A stretch of 64,000 nucleotides of DNA from Anianabacter salinae. GTDB lineage: Bacteria > Pseudomonadota > Alphaproteobacteria > Rhodobacterales > Rhodobacteraceae. The notes under the pieces are model-generated. The model saw nothing but the letters and a program-made list of their open reading frames with translations, was not told the DNA's origin and searched no databases. Below are positions 45,664-54,084 of this stretch, in pieces (positions within the stretch are counted from its first letter, which is position 1; every line of letters begins with the position of its first letter). The position numbers and the translations under genes are program-made. The stretch spans positions 124,001 through 188,000 of the forward strand of contig NZ_JAHQZS010000002.1 in assembly GCF_019061145.1 (NCBI RefSeq), in the 5' to 3' direction.

Positions 45664-47400
45664 TCAGTCCTTTCTGAGAAGGTAGAAGAAGTCGCGGTTG
45701 TCGGGCTGGGACACGAAGCGCGGATAAACCTCGCCGCTGCGGCCGCGCCCGTCGATGGCAGACATGCCCTGCACAAGGTGATGCGGTTTGATGCCGTCTT
45801 CCTCGTGCGTGTAAAGCGCCATGTAGGTGTGTTCCTGCGAGTTCATGTCGAGAAGCATCGCATAATCGCACTGATACGCCTGAAACGTGCGCGCCATGCC
45901 CGACGGCGTCGCCGACGAGAAATAGGCGTAGATCATGAACTGCCGGCCACCGACGGTGCGCAGGCAGGCGCCGCCGCGCAGGGTGCGCAGGTCTGCGTTG
46001 GCCGAGCCCGACCAGTTGCCGCCGCCCCAGCTGGCCACCTGGCTGCCGGGCACGCCGTCCTCGATCACAGGAACGCCGTTCTGGCGGGCAAAGACGATCC
46101 GCGGCAGCAGCGCCTCATGTTCCTCGGTCCAGGTTTCCATATGGACCGAGCCATCATCCAGCACATACAGCGTCGCCAGCGTCGGCCAGAGCCGCGACAG
46201 CATCACGCCGTTTTCAAGAAAGCCGTAGTGGTGGCCCCAGTTCGCCTGTGCGTAGGGCCCAAAGCGCCAGGCGCCGTGTTCGCGCTTGAAGCCGCCGGTG
46301 AAGGTGGCGGCGACGCGGTCGGCCTTGGACGGGTTCAGAACGCCCACCGTCACGAGGGGATCGGTGGTGCCAAAGCCGTCGGGTCCCTGACCTTCATAGT
46401 GGCGCCCGCCCCGGCCAGAGGGGCGCGGCGACCAGTTGACGCGCGGATGGTCGGTGCCAACCTCGTAGCCGATCTCGAATTGCTGCATGTCGAAGGCGAC
46501 CATGTAGACATCGGCGCGGCTTTCGACGCCGTCCGGCCAGCCCGCGCCGCCGGAATTCAGGATCTCGCGCGACACCATGCCGGGCTGAACGACGCTGGCA
46601 TAGATGCCCGGCGCGTCCTCGATCTCGTACCATGATCCGGCCTGCATCAGCCCGCCGTCGGTGCCGATCACGTCGAAGCCCATGTAGGGGCGCATCTGCG
46701 GCGCGCGGTCCAGAAGCGCGGCCCCCAGCACCTCGACGCCATCATTGACGACCTCGGCCTCGAATTCGTCCGACGACACCATGAAGGCGTCTTCGTAGAA
46801 CGATCCCTTGATCATGTTCACGATGCTGTCGCCGAACAGGACGTTGTCGCGCAGGAAATCCGCCACCGCCTCCTTGGTGGACCGGTTGCCAGAGACAGGG
46901 TTGCGCAGATAGGCCGCCCAGTCACAGATCGGGGCGTAGGGCAGCGCGCTTTGCCGCGCTTCCTCGATCTCGGCGCGCCAGTCGCGGCAGTCGCTCGCCT
47001 CGCCGTCGCGCATCACCGTCAGTGCCGGAGCGGCGCCGGTGGACAGCGCAAGGCTGCTGGTGTCCGGGTCGGCAAGTTCGAGGTGGTAGCTTGCAGCGCG
47101 CGTGTTCGGCGGCGCGATCTCAAGCACGTACCAGATGTTGATGTGCGGGTTCAGCGAGGTCAGCGTGTAGACCGTTCCGTCCTCCGCGGTCGCGGTGGCC
47201 GCGTTGCGGAAGGGTTGCAGCGCGAACACCGAACCGGGCACGGGCGCGCGAAACTGCTCCATCTGCTGGGCAAGAACGGCATCCGCAGCGGGCGGGATGT
47301 CTTCGGCGGCAAGGGCGGCAGGGGCCATCACGGAGCAGACCAGAGCGCCAAGAGCGGTCGGGATCGGCCTGTGACGAATTGCCGAAAGAAAACGGGGCAC
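45664..47400 (-). CDS. secreted 578-residue protein, possibly phosphodiester-glycosidase (NAGPA)-like
   Basis: It starts from a GTG at 47400 with AGGAGA six bases upstream. A signal peptide ends near APAALA-AEDIPP. The C-terminal half has RVAATFTGGF, a repeated strand pattern with DDGSVHMETW, GGGNWSGSANADLRTLRGG, and CDYAMLLDMNSQEHTYMALY. Order and spacing recall NAGPA-type phosphodiester glycosidases, but the usual DGGGS near the end is DMNSQ, so activity is doubtful. The N-terminal half is unrecognised. Paired with the SUMF1-type gene. Confidence 0.6.
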   Translation of the reverse strand: MPRFLSAIRHRPIPTALGALVCSVMAPAALAAEDIPPAADAVLAQQMEQFRAPVPGSVFALQPFRNAATATAEDGTVYTLTSLNPHINIWYVLEIAPPNTRAASYHLELADPDTSSLALSTGAAPALTVMRDGEASDCRDWRAEIEEARQSALPYAPICDWAAYLRNPVSGNRSTKEAVADFLRDNVLFGDSIVNMIKGSFYEDAFMVSSDEFEAEVVNDGVEVLGAALLDRAPQMRPYMGFDVIGTDGGLMQAGSWYEIEDAPGIYASVVQPGMVSREILNSGGAGWPDGVESRADVYMVAFDMQQFEIGYEVGTDHPRVNWSPRPSGRGGRHYEGQGPDGFGTTDPLVTVGVLNPSKADRVAATFTGGFKREHGAWRFGPYAQANWGHHYGFLENGVMLSRLWPTLATLYVLDDGSVHMETWTEEHEALLPRIVFARQNGVPVIEDGVPGSQVASWGGGNWSGSANADLRTLRGGACLRTVGGRQFMIYAYFSSATPSGMARTFQAYQCDYAMLLDMNSQEHTYMALYTHEEDGIKPHHLVQGMSAIDGRGRSGEVYPRFVSQPDNRDFFYLLRKD

Positions 47401-47723
47401 GCAGTTCTCCTGTATCGTCTCGGCCTTGATCTGTCCGCGAGGACCAGCACGAAATCAACTGTCTTCGCGCAGATTTCCCGCCGATGTGGCCATCGGTTCG
47501 CATTTTGCCGCGACACTGTGCGTCCCGCACGGATGCGGCGCGGCGGGGGCACGTCGCGGCAGGGCGATCATGGCCCCGGAACAGTCTGTGAACGTTGTCA
47601 CAATCGGGTGAGACCGCAACACTGGTGGGCGGGCGTTGTGCGCGGAACACGCCCCCTTGCATCTGGTTGCAGCCCGCCTTGTGCTGCGGCTAGCGTGGCG
47701 CAGCGGCAAGAGGAGAGGCGGCG
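47401..47723. other. 323-base divergent intergenic region
   Basis: No convincing gene is seen on either strand. It must hold the promoters of the 578-residue protein (minus) and of the ThDP enzyme (plus; GAGGAGAGG ribosome-binding site at 47710-47718). Candidate -35/-10 pairs are weak (for example TTGCAG-N18-TAGCGT ending at 47696), so I do not assign them. Confidence 0.5.
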
Positions 47724-49385
47724 ATGATCCACGGCGGGCAGGTTCTGGTGCGATCGCTGGTCGCGCTCGGCGCGCGCAAGGCGTTCGGGGTTCCGGGTGA
47801 AAGCTTTCTCGCGGCGCTCGATGCGATGCACGACACCGGCGGCGCGCTGGATTTCGTGAACTGCCGCAACGAGGGCGGAGCGGGCTTCATGGCGGCGGCC
47901 TGGGGCAAGCTGACCGGATCGCCCGGCATCGCCTTTGTCACGCGCGGCCCCGGCGTCACCAATGCGTCCATCGGGGTGCATACCGCGATGCAGGACAGCG
48001 CGCCGATGCTGCTGTTCGTGGGACAGGTCGGCACCGACATGCGCGGGCGCGAGGCGTTCCAGGAAATCGACTATCGCGCGGTGTTCGGCACGATGGCGAA
48101 ATGGGCGGTCGAGATCGACCACGCCGACCGCATCCCCGAGATCGTCGCGCGCGCCTGGGTGACGGCGACGACCGGGCGGCCCGGCCCGGTGGTGATCGCA
48201 CTGCCCGAGGACATGCTGTCGGGGCCATGCGATGCCGCGCCGCTGGCCGCGCTGTCGCCGGTGGCCGAGGCGGCGCCGGATGCCGGGGCGCTGGCCCGCG
48301 CACAGGACATGCTGGCAGCGGCCCAGCGTCCGCTGATCCTGATCGGCGGCGCCAACTGGACCGCCCCGGCCCGTGCGGCGCTGCAGGCCTTTGCCGAGGC
48401 ATCAAGCATCCCCGTGGTCTGCGCCTTCCGCTATCAGGATATGTTCGACAACCACTCGCCCGTCTACGCGGGCGAGGCGGGGGTCGGGATGCCGCCGAAC
48501 GTCAAGGCGGCGATCCGGGACGCCGATGTGATCCTGGCCCTGAACGTCCGGTTCGGCGAGATGACGACGGATGCCTACACGCTTCTGAGGGTGCCGGTGC
48601 CGGACCAGACGCTGATCCATGTCCATGCCTCGGACCGCGAGATCGGCAAGGTGTATCAGCCCAGCCTTGGCATCCATGCCAGCCACAACGCGGTCGCCTT
48701 GGCGCTGACGCCGGTGCGCGGCGACTGGGGCGAGTGGTGCAAAGGGGCGCGGGCCGCCTATGAGGCGGGCTTTGATCTGCCGCCGCTTGATTCGCCTGTG
48801 GATATGGGCGCGGTCACGGCGCATCTGCGCGACGTGCTACCGGAAGATGCGATCCTGACCAACGGCGCGGGCAATTTCGCGGTCTGGCCAAACAAGTTCT
48901 ACCGCTTCGGCCCAAAGGCGCGCCTGCTGGCGCCGCAGTCGGGCGCGATGGGCTACGGCCTTCCCGCTGCTATCGCCGCGAGGATCGCGCAGCCGGACCG
49001 GCGCGTGGTGTGCTTTGCCGGGGACGGCGATTTCCAGATGACCTGCCAAGAGCTTGCGACGGCCCGTCAGGCAAATGCCTGCCCCATCGTGCTGATCGTC
49101 AACAACGGCATCTACGGCACCATCCGCGCCCATCAGGAACGCAACTACCCCGCCCGCGTGTCGGGCACCGAGATGTGGAGCCCCGATTTCGCGGCGCTGG
49201 CGCGGTCCTACGGCTTTCACGGCGAACGGGTCGAGCGGACCGAGGATTTCGCGGATGCCTTCGCCCGCGCCTGCGCGTCGCCGACCGGCGCGGTGCTTGA
49301 TCTGGTGGTCTCGCCCGAGGCGGTGACGCCGCGCCAGACGCTTGCCCAGATGCGCGCTGCGGCCCTTGCGGCGCAAGAGGGCTGA
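47724..49385 (+). CDS. thiamine-diphosphate-dependent enzyme (acetolactate synthase-like)
   Basis: The 553-residue protein has the three-domain ThDP layout: PYR domain with cofactor-activating Glu in NCRNEGGAGFMA (about residue 50), central domain, and PP domain with GDGDFQMTCQELATARQANA plus NN (the ThDP/Mg motif, about 433-460). Relatives include acetolactate synthase, oxalyl-CoA decarboxylase and sulfo-/benzoylformate decarboxylases; the reaction is not predictable. No ALS small subunit is adjacent. It is two bases from the FAD oxidase gene and upstream of an amino-acid-type importer, suggesting catabolism of an amino compound via a 2-oxoacid. Confidence 0.85.
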   Translation: MIHGGQVLVRSLVALGARKAFGVPGESFLAALDAMHDTGGALDFVNCRNEGGAGFMAAAWGKLTGSPGIAFVTRGPGVTNASIGVHTAMQDSAPMLLFVGQVGTDMRGREAFQEIDYRAVFGTMAKWAVEIDHADRIPEIVARAWVTATTGRPGPVVIALPEDMLSGPCDAAPLAALSPVAEAAPDAGALARAQDMLAAAQRPLILIGGANWTAPARAALQAFAEASSIPVVCAFRYQDMFDNHSPVYAGEAGVGMPPNVKAAIRDADVILALNVRFGEMTTDAYTLLRVPVPDQTLIHVHASDREIGKVYQPSLGIHASHNAVALALTPVRGDWGEWCKGARAAYEAGFDLPPLDSPVDMGAVTAHLRDVLPEDAILTNGAGNFAVWPNKFYRFGPKARLLAPQSGAMGYGLPAAIAARIAQPDRRVVCFAGDGDFQMTCQELATARQANACPIVLIVNNGIYGTIRAHQERNYPARVSGTEMWSPDFAALARSYGFHGERVERTEDFADAFARACASPTGAVLDLVVSPEAVTPRQTLAQMRAAALAAQEG

Positions 49386-49387
49386 GA

Positions 49388-50593
49388 ATGCGGGACCACT
49401 ACGATGTCGTCATCGTCGGCGGGGCGGTCATCGGCTCGGCCGTCGCATATTACCTGACCGCCGATCCCGGTTTCGGTGGATCGGTGCTGATCGTCGAGCG
49501 TGATCCGACCTATGCGCGGGCCGCGACGGCGCTGTCGGCGGCGTCGATCCGCACCCAGTTCTCGAACGCGATCAACGTCAGGATCAGCCAGTATGGTCAT
49601 GAGGTCATTCGGAATTTCGGTGATCTGATGGAGGTGGACGGCACCCGGCCCTCGCTGAACTTTCATCCCGGCGGCTACCTGATGCTGGCCGGAACCGAAG
49701 CGGGGGCGCAGACCCTGCGGGAAAACCATGCGGTGCAGCGCTCCTGCGGCGCCGACACGGTGCTGATGAGTCCCGGCGAGATCGCCGAGGCCTTTCCGCA
49801 TCTGCGGACCGATGACCTGACGCTTGGCTGTTACGGACGCTCGGGCGAGGGGTGGTTCGACAACACCGGGCTGATGAACGGCTTTCGCGCCAAGGCGCGC
49901 GCGCAGGGCGCCGAGGTGCTGAAGGGCGAGGTGGCCGCGATCGCGCGAGAGGGCGGGCGCGTCACCAGCGTGACGCTCTCGTCCGGCGCGAACATCGGGG
50001 CGGGCACGCTGGTGAATGGGTCGGGGCCGCGCGCGGCGCTGACGGCGCGGATGGCGGGGCTCGAGGTGCCCATAGAGCCGCGCAAACGCACCACCTTTGT
50101 CTTCGACTGCGCGCGCAGCCCCGAGGGCACGGCACGGATCAACGGCGGGCGGCTGCCGCTCATGGTGGACCCGTCGGGCGTCTATTGCCGCCCCGAGGGG
50201 CGCTATTTCATGGCCGCAGGCGTGCCCGACCCGGACCCGGCGGTGGACTGGGACGATTTCGATCCCCGCCACGCCGAGTTCGACGACACGGTCTGGCCCG
50301 CGCTCGCCGCGCGGTCCGAAGCCTTCGAGGCGCTTCGCGTGGTGAACTGCTGGGCGGGGCACTACGACTACAACGTCCTCGATCACAACCTGATCGTCGG
50401 ACGCCATCCCGAAGTGGCGAACTTCATCTTCGCCAATGGTTTTTCCGGCCACGGGCTGCAACAGGCCCCGGCGACGGGGCGCGCCGTGGCCGAATTGATC
50501 GTCCACGGCGGATACCGGACGCTCGATCTGTCCGAGGTCGGGTATGAGCGCGTGATCGAGAACAGACCGTTTCTGGAAAAGGCGGTAATCTGA
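49388..50593 (+). CDS. FAD-dependent oxidoreductase (DAO family)
   Basis: The 401-residue protein has the N-terminal Rossmann VVIVGGAVIGSAVAYYL (GGxxxG; the first Gly-x-Gly is GGA here), a middle substrate domain, and the C-terminal FANGFSGHGLQQAPATGRAVAELI that closes the DAO fold. Such enzymes oxidise sarcosine, glycine, D-amino acids or related imines. It is coupled with the ThDP gene (two-base gap), so the oxidase may make the 2-oxoacid used by the ThDP enzyme. Confidence 0.88.
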   Translation: MRDHYDVVIVGGAVIGSAVAYYLTADPGFGGSVLIVERDPTYARAATALSAASIRTQFSNAINVRISQYGHEVIRNFGDLMEVDGTRPSLNFHPGGYLMLAGTEAGAQTLRENHAVQRSCGADTVLMSPGEIAEAFPHLRTDDLTLGCYGRSGEGWFDNTGLMNGFRAKARAQGAEVLKGEVAAIAREGGRVTSVTLSSGANIGAGTLVNGSGPRAALTARMAGLEVPIEPRKRTTFVFDCARSPEGTARINGGRLPLMVDPSGVYCRPEGRYFMAAGVPDPDPAVDWDDFDPRHAEFDDTVWPALAARSEAFEALRVVNCWAGHYDYNVLDHNLIVGRHPEVANFIFANGFSGHGLQQAPATGRAVAELIVHGGYRTLDLSEVGYERVIENRPFLEKAVI

Positions 50594-50655
50594 GCGGGTT
50601 TGGCGGGCACAGCTGCGGGACGCCACGGCACCCCGGATGGAGAACGGTGATCCGA

Positions 50656-50685
50656 TTGACCCTTTCAAGCGCGCGGTGATACCTT
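50656..50685 (+). promoter_or_regulatory. candidate sigma-70 promoter of the liv-type operon
   Basis: TTGACC (50656-50661) and TACCTT (50680-50685) are separated by 18 bases, in a 273-base non-coding gap before the binding-protein gene. The rest of the gap holds no gene I can support. Ordinary match quality, so only tentative. Confidence 0.4.
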
Positions 50686-50866
50686 GCCCGGCAGGGATGG
50701 GGAATTTCTTCGATCAGGCCAAAGGACGATGCGGCGCCCCTTGCGCGGGCGCGCGGACTGTCGTGAAACTGGTATCCACATCTACCTGGGCGGAGTCGCG
50801 TCATGCGGCCTGCCCTGACCACCGGGGGCCCGACATGGACCCCGGCAACCAACGGGAGAGACACCT

Positions 50867-52066
50867 ATGAAGACCCTTCTGCTTTCCACCGCTGCGGCCC
50901 TTGCCTTCACCGGCGGCGCGATGGCGGCGTCCCACGAGGGCGGCGCCGTCAAGATCGGCGTGATCCTTGGCTTCACCGGCCCGATTGAATCGCTGACCCC
51001 GAACATGGCCGCCGCCGCCGAACTGGCGATGACCGAGATCAACGAGGCGGGCGGCGTCCTTGACGGCATGATGCTGGAGCCGGTGCGCGCGGATTCGACC
51101 TGCATCGACAGCGCCGCCGCCACTGCCGCGGCCGAGCGTCTGATCACCTCGGACGGCGTCGTCGCGATCATGGGCGCCGATTGCTCGGGCGTGACCGGCG
51201 CGATCCTCGCCAACGCTGCGGTTCCGAACGGCATCCCGATGATCTCGCCCTCGGCGACCTCGCCGGGCCTGTCGACCGCAGAGGACAACGGCCTGTTCTT
51301 CCGCACCTCGCCTTCGGATGCGCGTCAGGGCGAAGTTCTGGCCGCCATCCTGGCCGACAAGGGCATCACCGAAGTCGCTGTGACCTACACCAACAACGAC
51401 TACGGCAAGGGCCTGTCGGATGCCTTCATCTCGTCCTTCGAGGCGAACGGCGGCACCGTGACGATCAGCGCACCGCACGAAGACGGCAAGGCCGACTATT
51501 CGGCAGAAGTCGCATCGCTCGCCTCGGGCGGCGGTGAGGTTCTGGCCGTGCTCGGCTATGCCGACCAGGGCGGCAAGGGCGTGATCCAGGCGTCGCTCGA
51601 CACCGGCGCATTCGACACGTTCATGATGGGTGACGGCATGTTCGCCGACAGCCTGATGGCCGATCTTGGTGCCGACATGGCCGGCTCGTTCGGCGCGGTT
51701 CCGTGGAGCCAGGGCGAGGGCGCCGAAGCCTTCACCTCCGTGACCGAAGCGGCCGGGATCAACGGCGACACCTCGTTCACCCGCGAATCCTATGACGCGG
51801 CGGCGCTTCTGGCGCTGGCGATGCAGGCGGGCGGCGAAGCGACCCCGGCGGCGATTGCGGCGAACATCCTGAACGTGGCGAACGCTCCGGGCGAGCCGAT
51901 CTTGCCGGGCGAGCTGGCCAAGGCGCTGCAGATCCTCAAGGATGGCGGCGAGATCGACTATGTTGGCGCGACCAACGTGGAACTGATCGGCCCCGGCGAA
52001 GCGGCAGGCACCTACCGCGAATATACCGTGGAAGACGCGGACTATTCGACGGTTCAGTTCCGCTGA
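50867..52066 (+). CDS. branched-chain amino-acid-type ABC transporter substrate-binding protein
   Basis: The 399-residue LivJ/LivK-like periplasmic protein has a signal peptide of 20 residues (ends GGAMA-ASHEG). The mature start VKIGVILGFTGPIESL, the GADCSGVTGAI loop, and FFRTSPSDARQGEVLA are typical of this family. The loop with Cys79 and Cys105-type spacing suggests a disulfide. First gene of a complete ABC importer; its ligand may be an amino acid, amide or aromatic acid. GGGAGAG lies before the ATG. Confidence 0.92.
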   Translation: MKTLLLSTAAALAFTGGAMAASHEGGAVKIGVILGFTGPIESLTPNMAAAAELAMTEINEAGGVLDGMMLEPVRADSTCIDSAAATAAAERLITSDGVVAIMGADCSGVTGAILANAAVPNGIPMISPSATSPGLSTAEDNGLFFRTSPSDARQGEVLAAILADKGITEVAVTYTNNDYGKGLSDAFISSFEANGGTVTISAPHEDGKADYSAEVASLASGGGEVLAVLGYADQGGKGVIQASLDTGAFDTFMMGDGMFADSLMADLGADMAGSFGAVPWSQGEGAEAFTSVTEAAGINGDTSFTRESYDAAALLALAMQAGGEATPAAIAANILNVANAPGEPILPGELAKALQILKDGGEIDYVGATNVELIGPGEAAGTYREYTVEDADYSTVQFR

Positions 52067-52090
52067 TCGTCTGATCTGACCAGACCCCTT

Positions 52091-52122
52091 GGCAACCCGG
52101 AGCGCCCGCGTTCCGGGTTGCC
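52091..52122 (+). terminator. hairpin between binding-protein and ATPase genes
   Basis: GGCAACCCGGA (52091-52101) and TCCGGGTTGCC (52112-52122) are perfect 11-bp arms, followed by TGTTTG. It should act as a partial terminator or mRNA stabiliser so the binding protein is made in excess over the membrane subunits. It also argues that the ATPase starts at 52147 and not at the TTG at 52126. Confidence 0.62.
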
Positions 52123-52146
52123 TGTTTGAACGAAAAGGCAAGATGG

Positions 52147-52929
52147 ATGATCGAAGTCCACGACCTTCACAAGCATTTCGGCGGGTTTCACGCCGTCGAC
52201 GGCGCGTCCCTGTCGATCCGCGAGGGGTCGATCACCGGGCTGATCGGGCCCAATGGCGCGGGCAAGACGACGCTGTTCAACGTGATCGCGGGCGTTCTGC
52301 CGCCGACCTCGGGCCGGGTGACGATGGCGGGCGAGGACATCACCGGCCTGCCGCCGCATTCGCTGTTCCACAAGGGCCTCTTGCGCACCTTCCAGATCGC
52401 CCATGAATTCGCCTCGATGACCTGCCGCGAGAACCTGATGATGGTGCCCGGCGGGCAATCCGGCGAGACGCTGTGGAACACCTGGTTCGGCCGCAAGCGC
52501 ATCGCCGAGGAGGAACGCGCGCTGCGCGCCAAGGCCGACGAGGTGCTGGAGTTCCTGACGATCTCGCATCTGGCCGACCACAAGGCCGGGCAGGTGTCGG
52601 GCGGGCAGAAGAAACTGCTGGAACTGGGCCGCACCATGATGGTGGATGCCCGGATCGTGTTTCTGGACGAGGTCGGCGCCGGGGTGAACCGCACGCTTCT
52701 GAACACCATCGGCGACGCGATCCTGCGGCTGAACAAGGAACGCGGTTACACTTTCGTCGTGATCGAACACGACATGGATTTCATCGAACGCCTGTGCGAC
52801 CCGGTCATCTGCATGGCCGAGGGCCGCGTGCTCGCCGAGGGCACGTTGGCCGAGATCAAGGCGAACGAGCAGGTGATCGAGGCGTATCTCGGCACCGGGC
52901 TGAAGAACAAGGAGCAGGTGGGCGCATGA
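52147..52929 (+). CDS. livG: ABC transporter ATP-binding protein (LivG type)
   Basis: The 260-residue ATPase starts at the ATG at 52147 (AAAAGG upstream). Walker [10 protein letters not shown], signature [13 protein letters not shown], Walker [12 protein letters not shown] and H-loop VVIEHDM are seen. The catalytic region reads DEVGAGVN, where most LivG have DEPxAGL; the Pro-to-Val change is common in this subgroup. It pairs with the LivF-type ATPase downstream. Confidence 0.9.
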   Translation: MIEVHDLHKHFGGFHAVDGASLSIREGSITGLIGPNGAGKTTLFNVIAGVLPPTSGRVTMAGEDITGLPPHSLFHKGLLRTFQIAHEFASMTCRENLMMVPGGQSGETLWNTWFGRKRIAEEERALRAKADEVLEFLTISHLADHKAGQVSGGQKKLLELGRTMMVDARIVFLDEVGAGVNRTLLNTIGDAILRLNKERGYTFVVIEHDMDFIERLCDPVICMAEGRVLAEGTLAEIKANEQVIEAYLGTGLKNKEQVGA

Positions 52930-52944
52930 GGCGGATGTCGCAGG

Positions 52945-52994
52945 GCGAGGGGCCAGCCCCTCGCGCTCCCCGGAGTATTTCGGGACCAAAGATG
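52945..52994. repeat. Rhodobacteraceae-type intergenic palindromic element
   Basis: GCGAGGGGC (52945-52953) and GCCCCTCGC (52956-52964) form a near-loopless palindrome, followed by CGGAGTATTTCGGGACCAAAGATG (ends 52994). This palindrome plus GGAGTATTT...CCAAAGATG arrangement recurs between genes in many Rhodobacteraceae as I recall. Here it fills the livG-livF gap. Role in mRNA stability or simple dispersal is unknown. Confidence 0.5.
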
Positions 52995-53010
52995 CAAGGG
53001 GGCGGCGCGC

Positions 53011-53829
53011 ATGTCTGATGCTTACGGCGCACGCGGCAACACCGACCGGTCGATCACCAAGGGCGGCGAGACCGGCACGCTTGGCGCGCATCCCGGAACC
53101 GGGCAGGCGATGGACACCTCGAACGCCTACCTGATCGGCGACAGCATGACGGGCGGCTACGGGCAGGGGCCCGACATCCTGCACGGCTGCACGGTGGCGG
53201 TGAACCCGGGCGAGATCGCGGTGATCGTGGGCCCGAACGGGGCGGGCAAGTCGACGGCGATGAAGGCGGTGTTCGGGATGCTGCCGCTGCGGGCGGGTTC
53301 GGTGCGGCTGGACGGCGAGGACATCACCGGCCTGACGCCGCAGGCGCGCGTCGCCAAGGGCATGGGCTTTGTGCCGCAGACCTCGAACATCTTTCCGTCG
53401 ATGACCGTCGAGGAAAACCTCGAGATGGGCGCCTTTGTGCGCCGCGACGATTTCCGGGGCACGATGGAGCAGGTCTATGACCTGTTCCCGATCCTGAAGG
53501 ACAAGCGCCATCAGGCGGCAGGCGAGTTGTCGGGCGGGCAACGCCAGCAGGTCGCCGTGGGCCGCGCGCTGATGACCAAGCCCAAGGTGCTGATGCTGGA
53601 CGAGCCGACTGCGGGCGTGTCACCCATCGTCATGGACGAATTGTTTGACCGCATCATCGAGATCGCGCGCACCGGGCTGCCGGTGCTGATGGTCGAACAG
53701 AACGCACGGCAGGCATTGGCCATCGCGGACAAGGGATATGTGCTGGTGCAGGGTGCGAACGCGCATACCGGGACCGGCAAGGAGCTTCTGGCGGACGAAC
53801 AGGTCCGCCGGTCGTTCCTGGGGGGCTGA
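53011..53829 (+). CDS. livF: ABC transporter ATP-binding protein (LivF type)
   Basis: The 272-residue ATPase has Walker A GPNGAGKST near residue 77, Q-loop FVPQTSNIFPSMTV, signature LSGGQRQQVAVGRA, Walker B VLMLDEPTAGVSP, and VEQNARQAL, all LivF-like. A hydrophilic extension of about 40 residues precedes the ABC domain; MDTSNAYLIGD (ATG at 53110 region) may be an alternative start. AAGGGGG precedes the ATG used. Confidence 0.9.
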   Translation: MSDAYGARGNTDRSITKGGETGTLGAHPGTGQAMDTSNAYLIGDSMTGGYGQGPDILHGCTVAVNPGEIAVIVGPNGAGKSTAMKAVFGMLPLRAGSVRLDGEDITGLTPQARVAKGMGFVPQTSNIFPSMTVEENLEMGAFVRRDDFRGTMEQVYDLFPILKDKRHQAAGELSGGQRQQVAVGRALMTKPKVLMLDEPTAGVSPIVMDELFDRIIEIARTGLPVLMVEQNARQALAIADKGYVLVQGANAHTGTGKELLADEQVRRSFLGG

Positions 53830-53833
53830 AGAC

Positions 53834-54082
53834 ATGTTCACGAAGATCGCTTTCGTGTTGGCGTCGGCCATGCTGGCCCTGGGCATCGTCTCGGTCGTTC
53901 TCGGAATGACCATTCTCGCCCAGGCACCCGCGCCCGGGACCGAGCTTTTCGGTCTTCCCGTCGGGCGCATTCCCCGGCTGCTGGAGGATGGTCTGATTGT
54001 CATCGTCGCAAGCATCGCCCTGAGCGCAATCGCCGAGATCAGCAGGTCCGTCACCGCAGCGCCAGAAACAGGGAAGCACTAG
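53834..54082 (+). CDS. small two-helix membrane protein within the liv-type operon
   Basis: The 82-residue protein sits four bases after livF and two bases before livH. Hydrophobic helices cover about residues 5-30 and 50-70, joined by a Pro/Gly-rich loop (APAPGTELFGLPVGRIP). The tight spacing on both sides argues that it is a true gene. Textbook Liv systems have no such subunit; it could be an accessory subunit or assembly factor. I recognise no family. Confidence 0.68.
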   Translation: MFTKIAFVLASAMLALGIVSVVLGMTILAQAPAPGTELFGLPVGRIPRLLEDGLIVIVASIALSAIAEISRSVTAAPETGKH

Positions 54083-54084
54083 AC

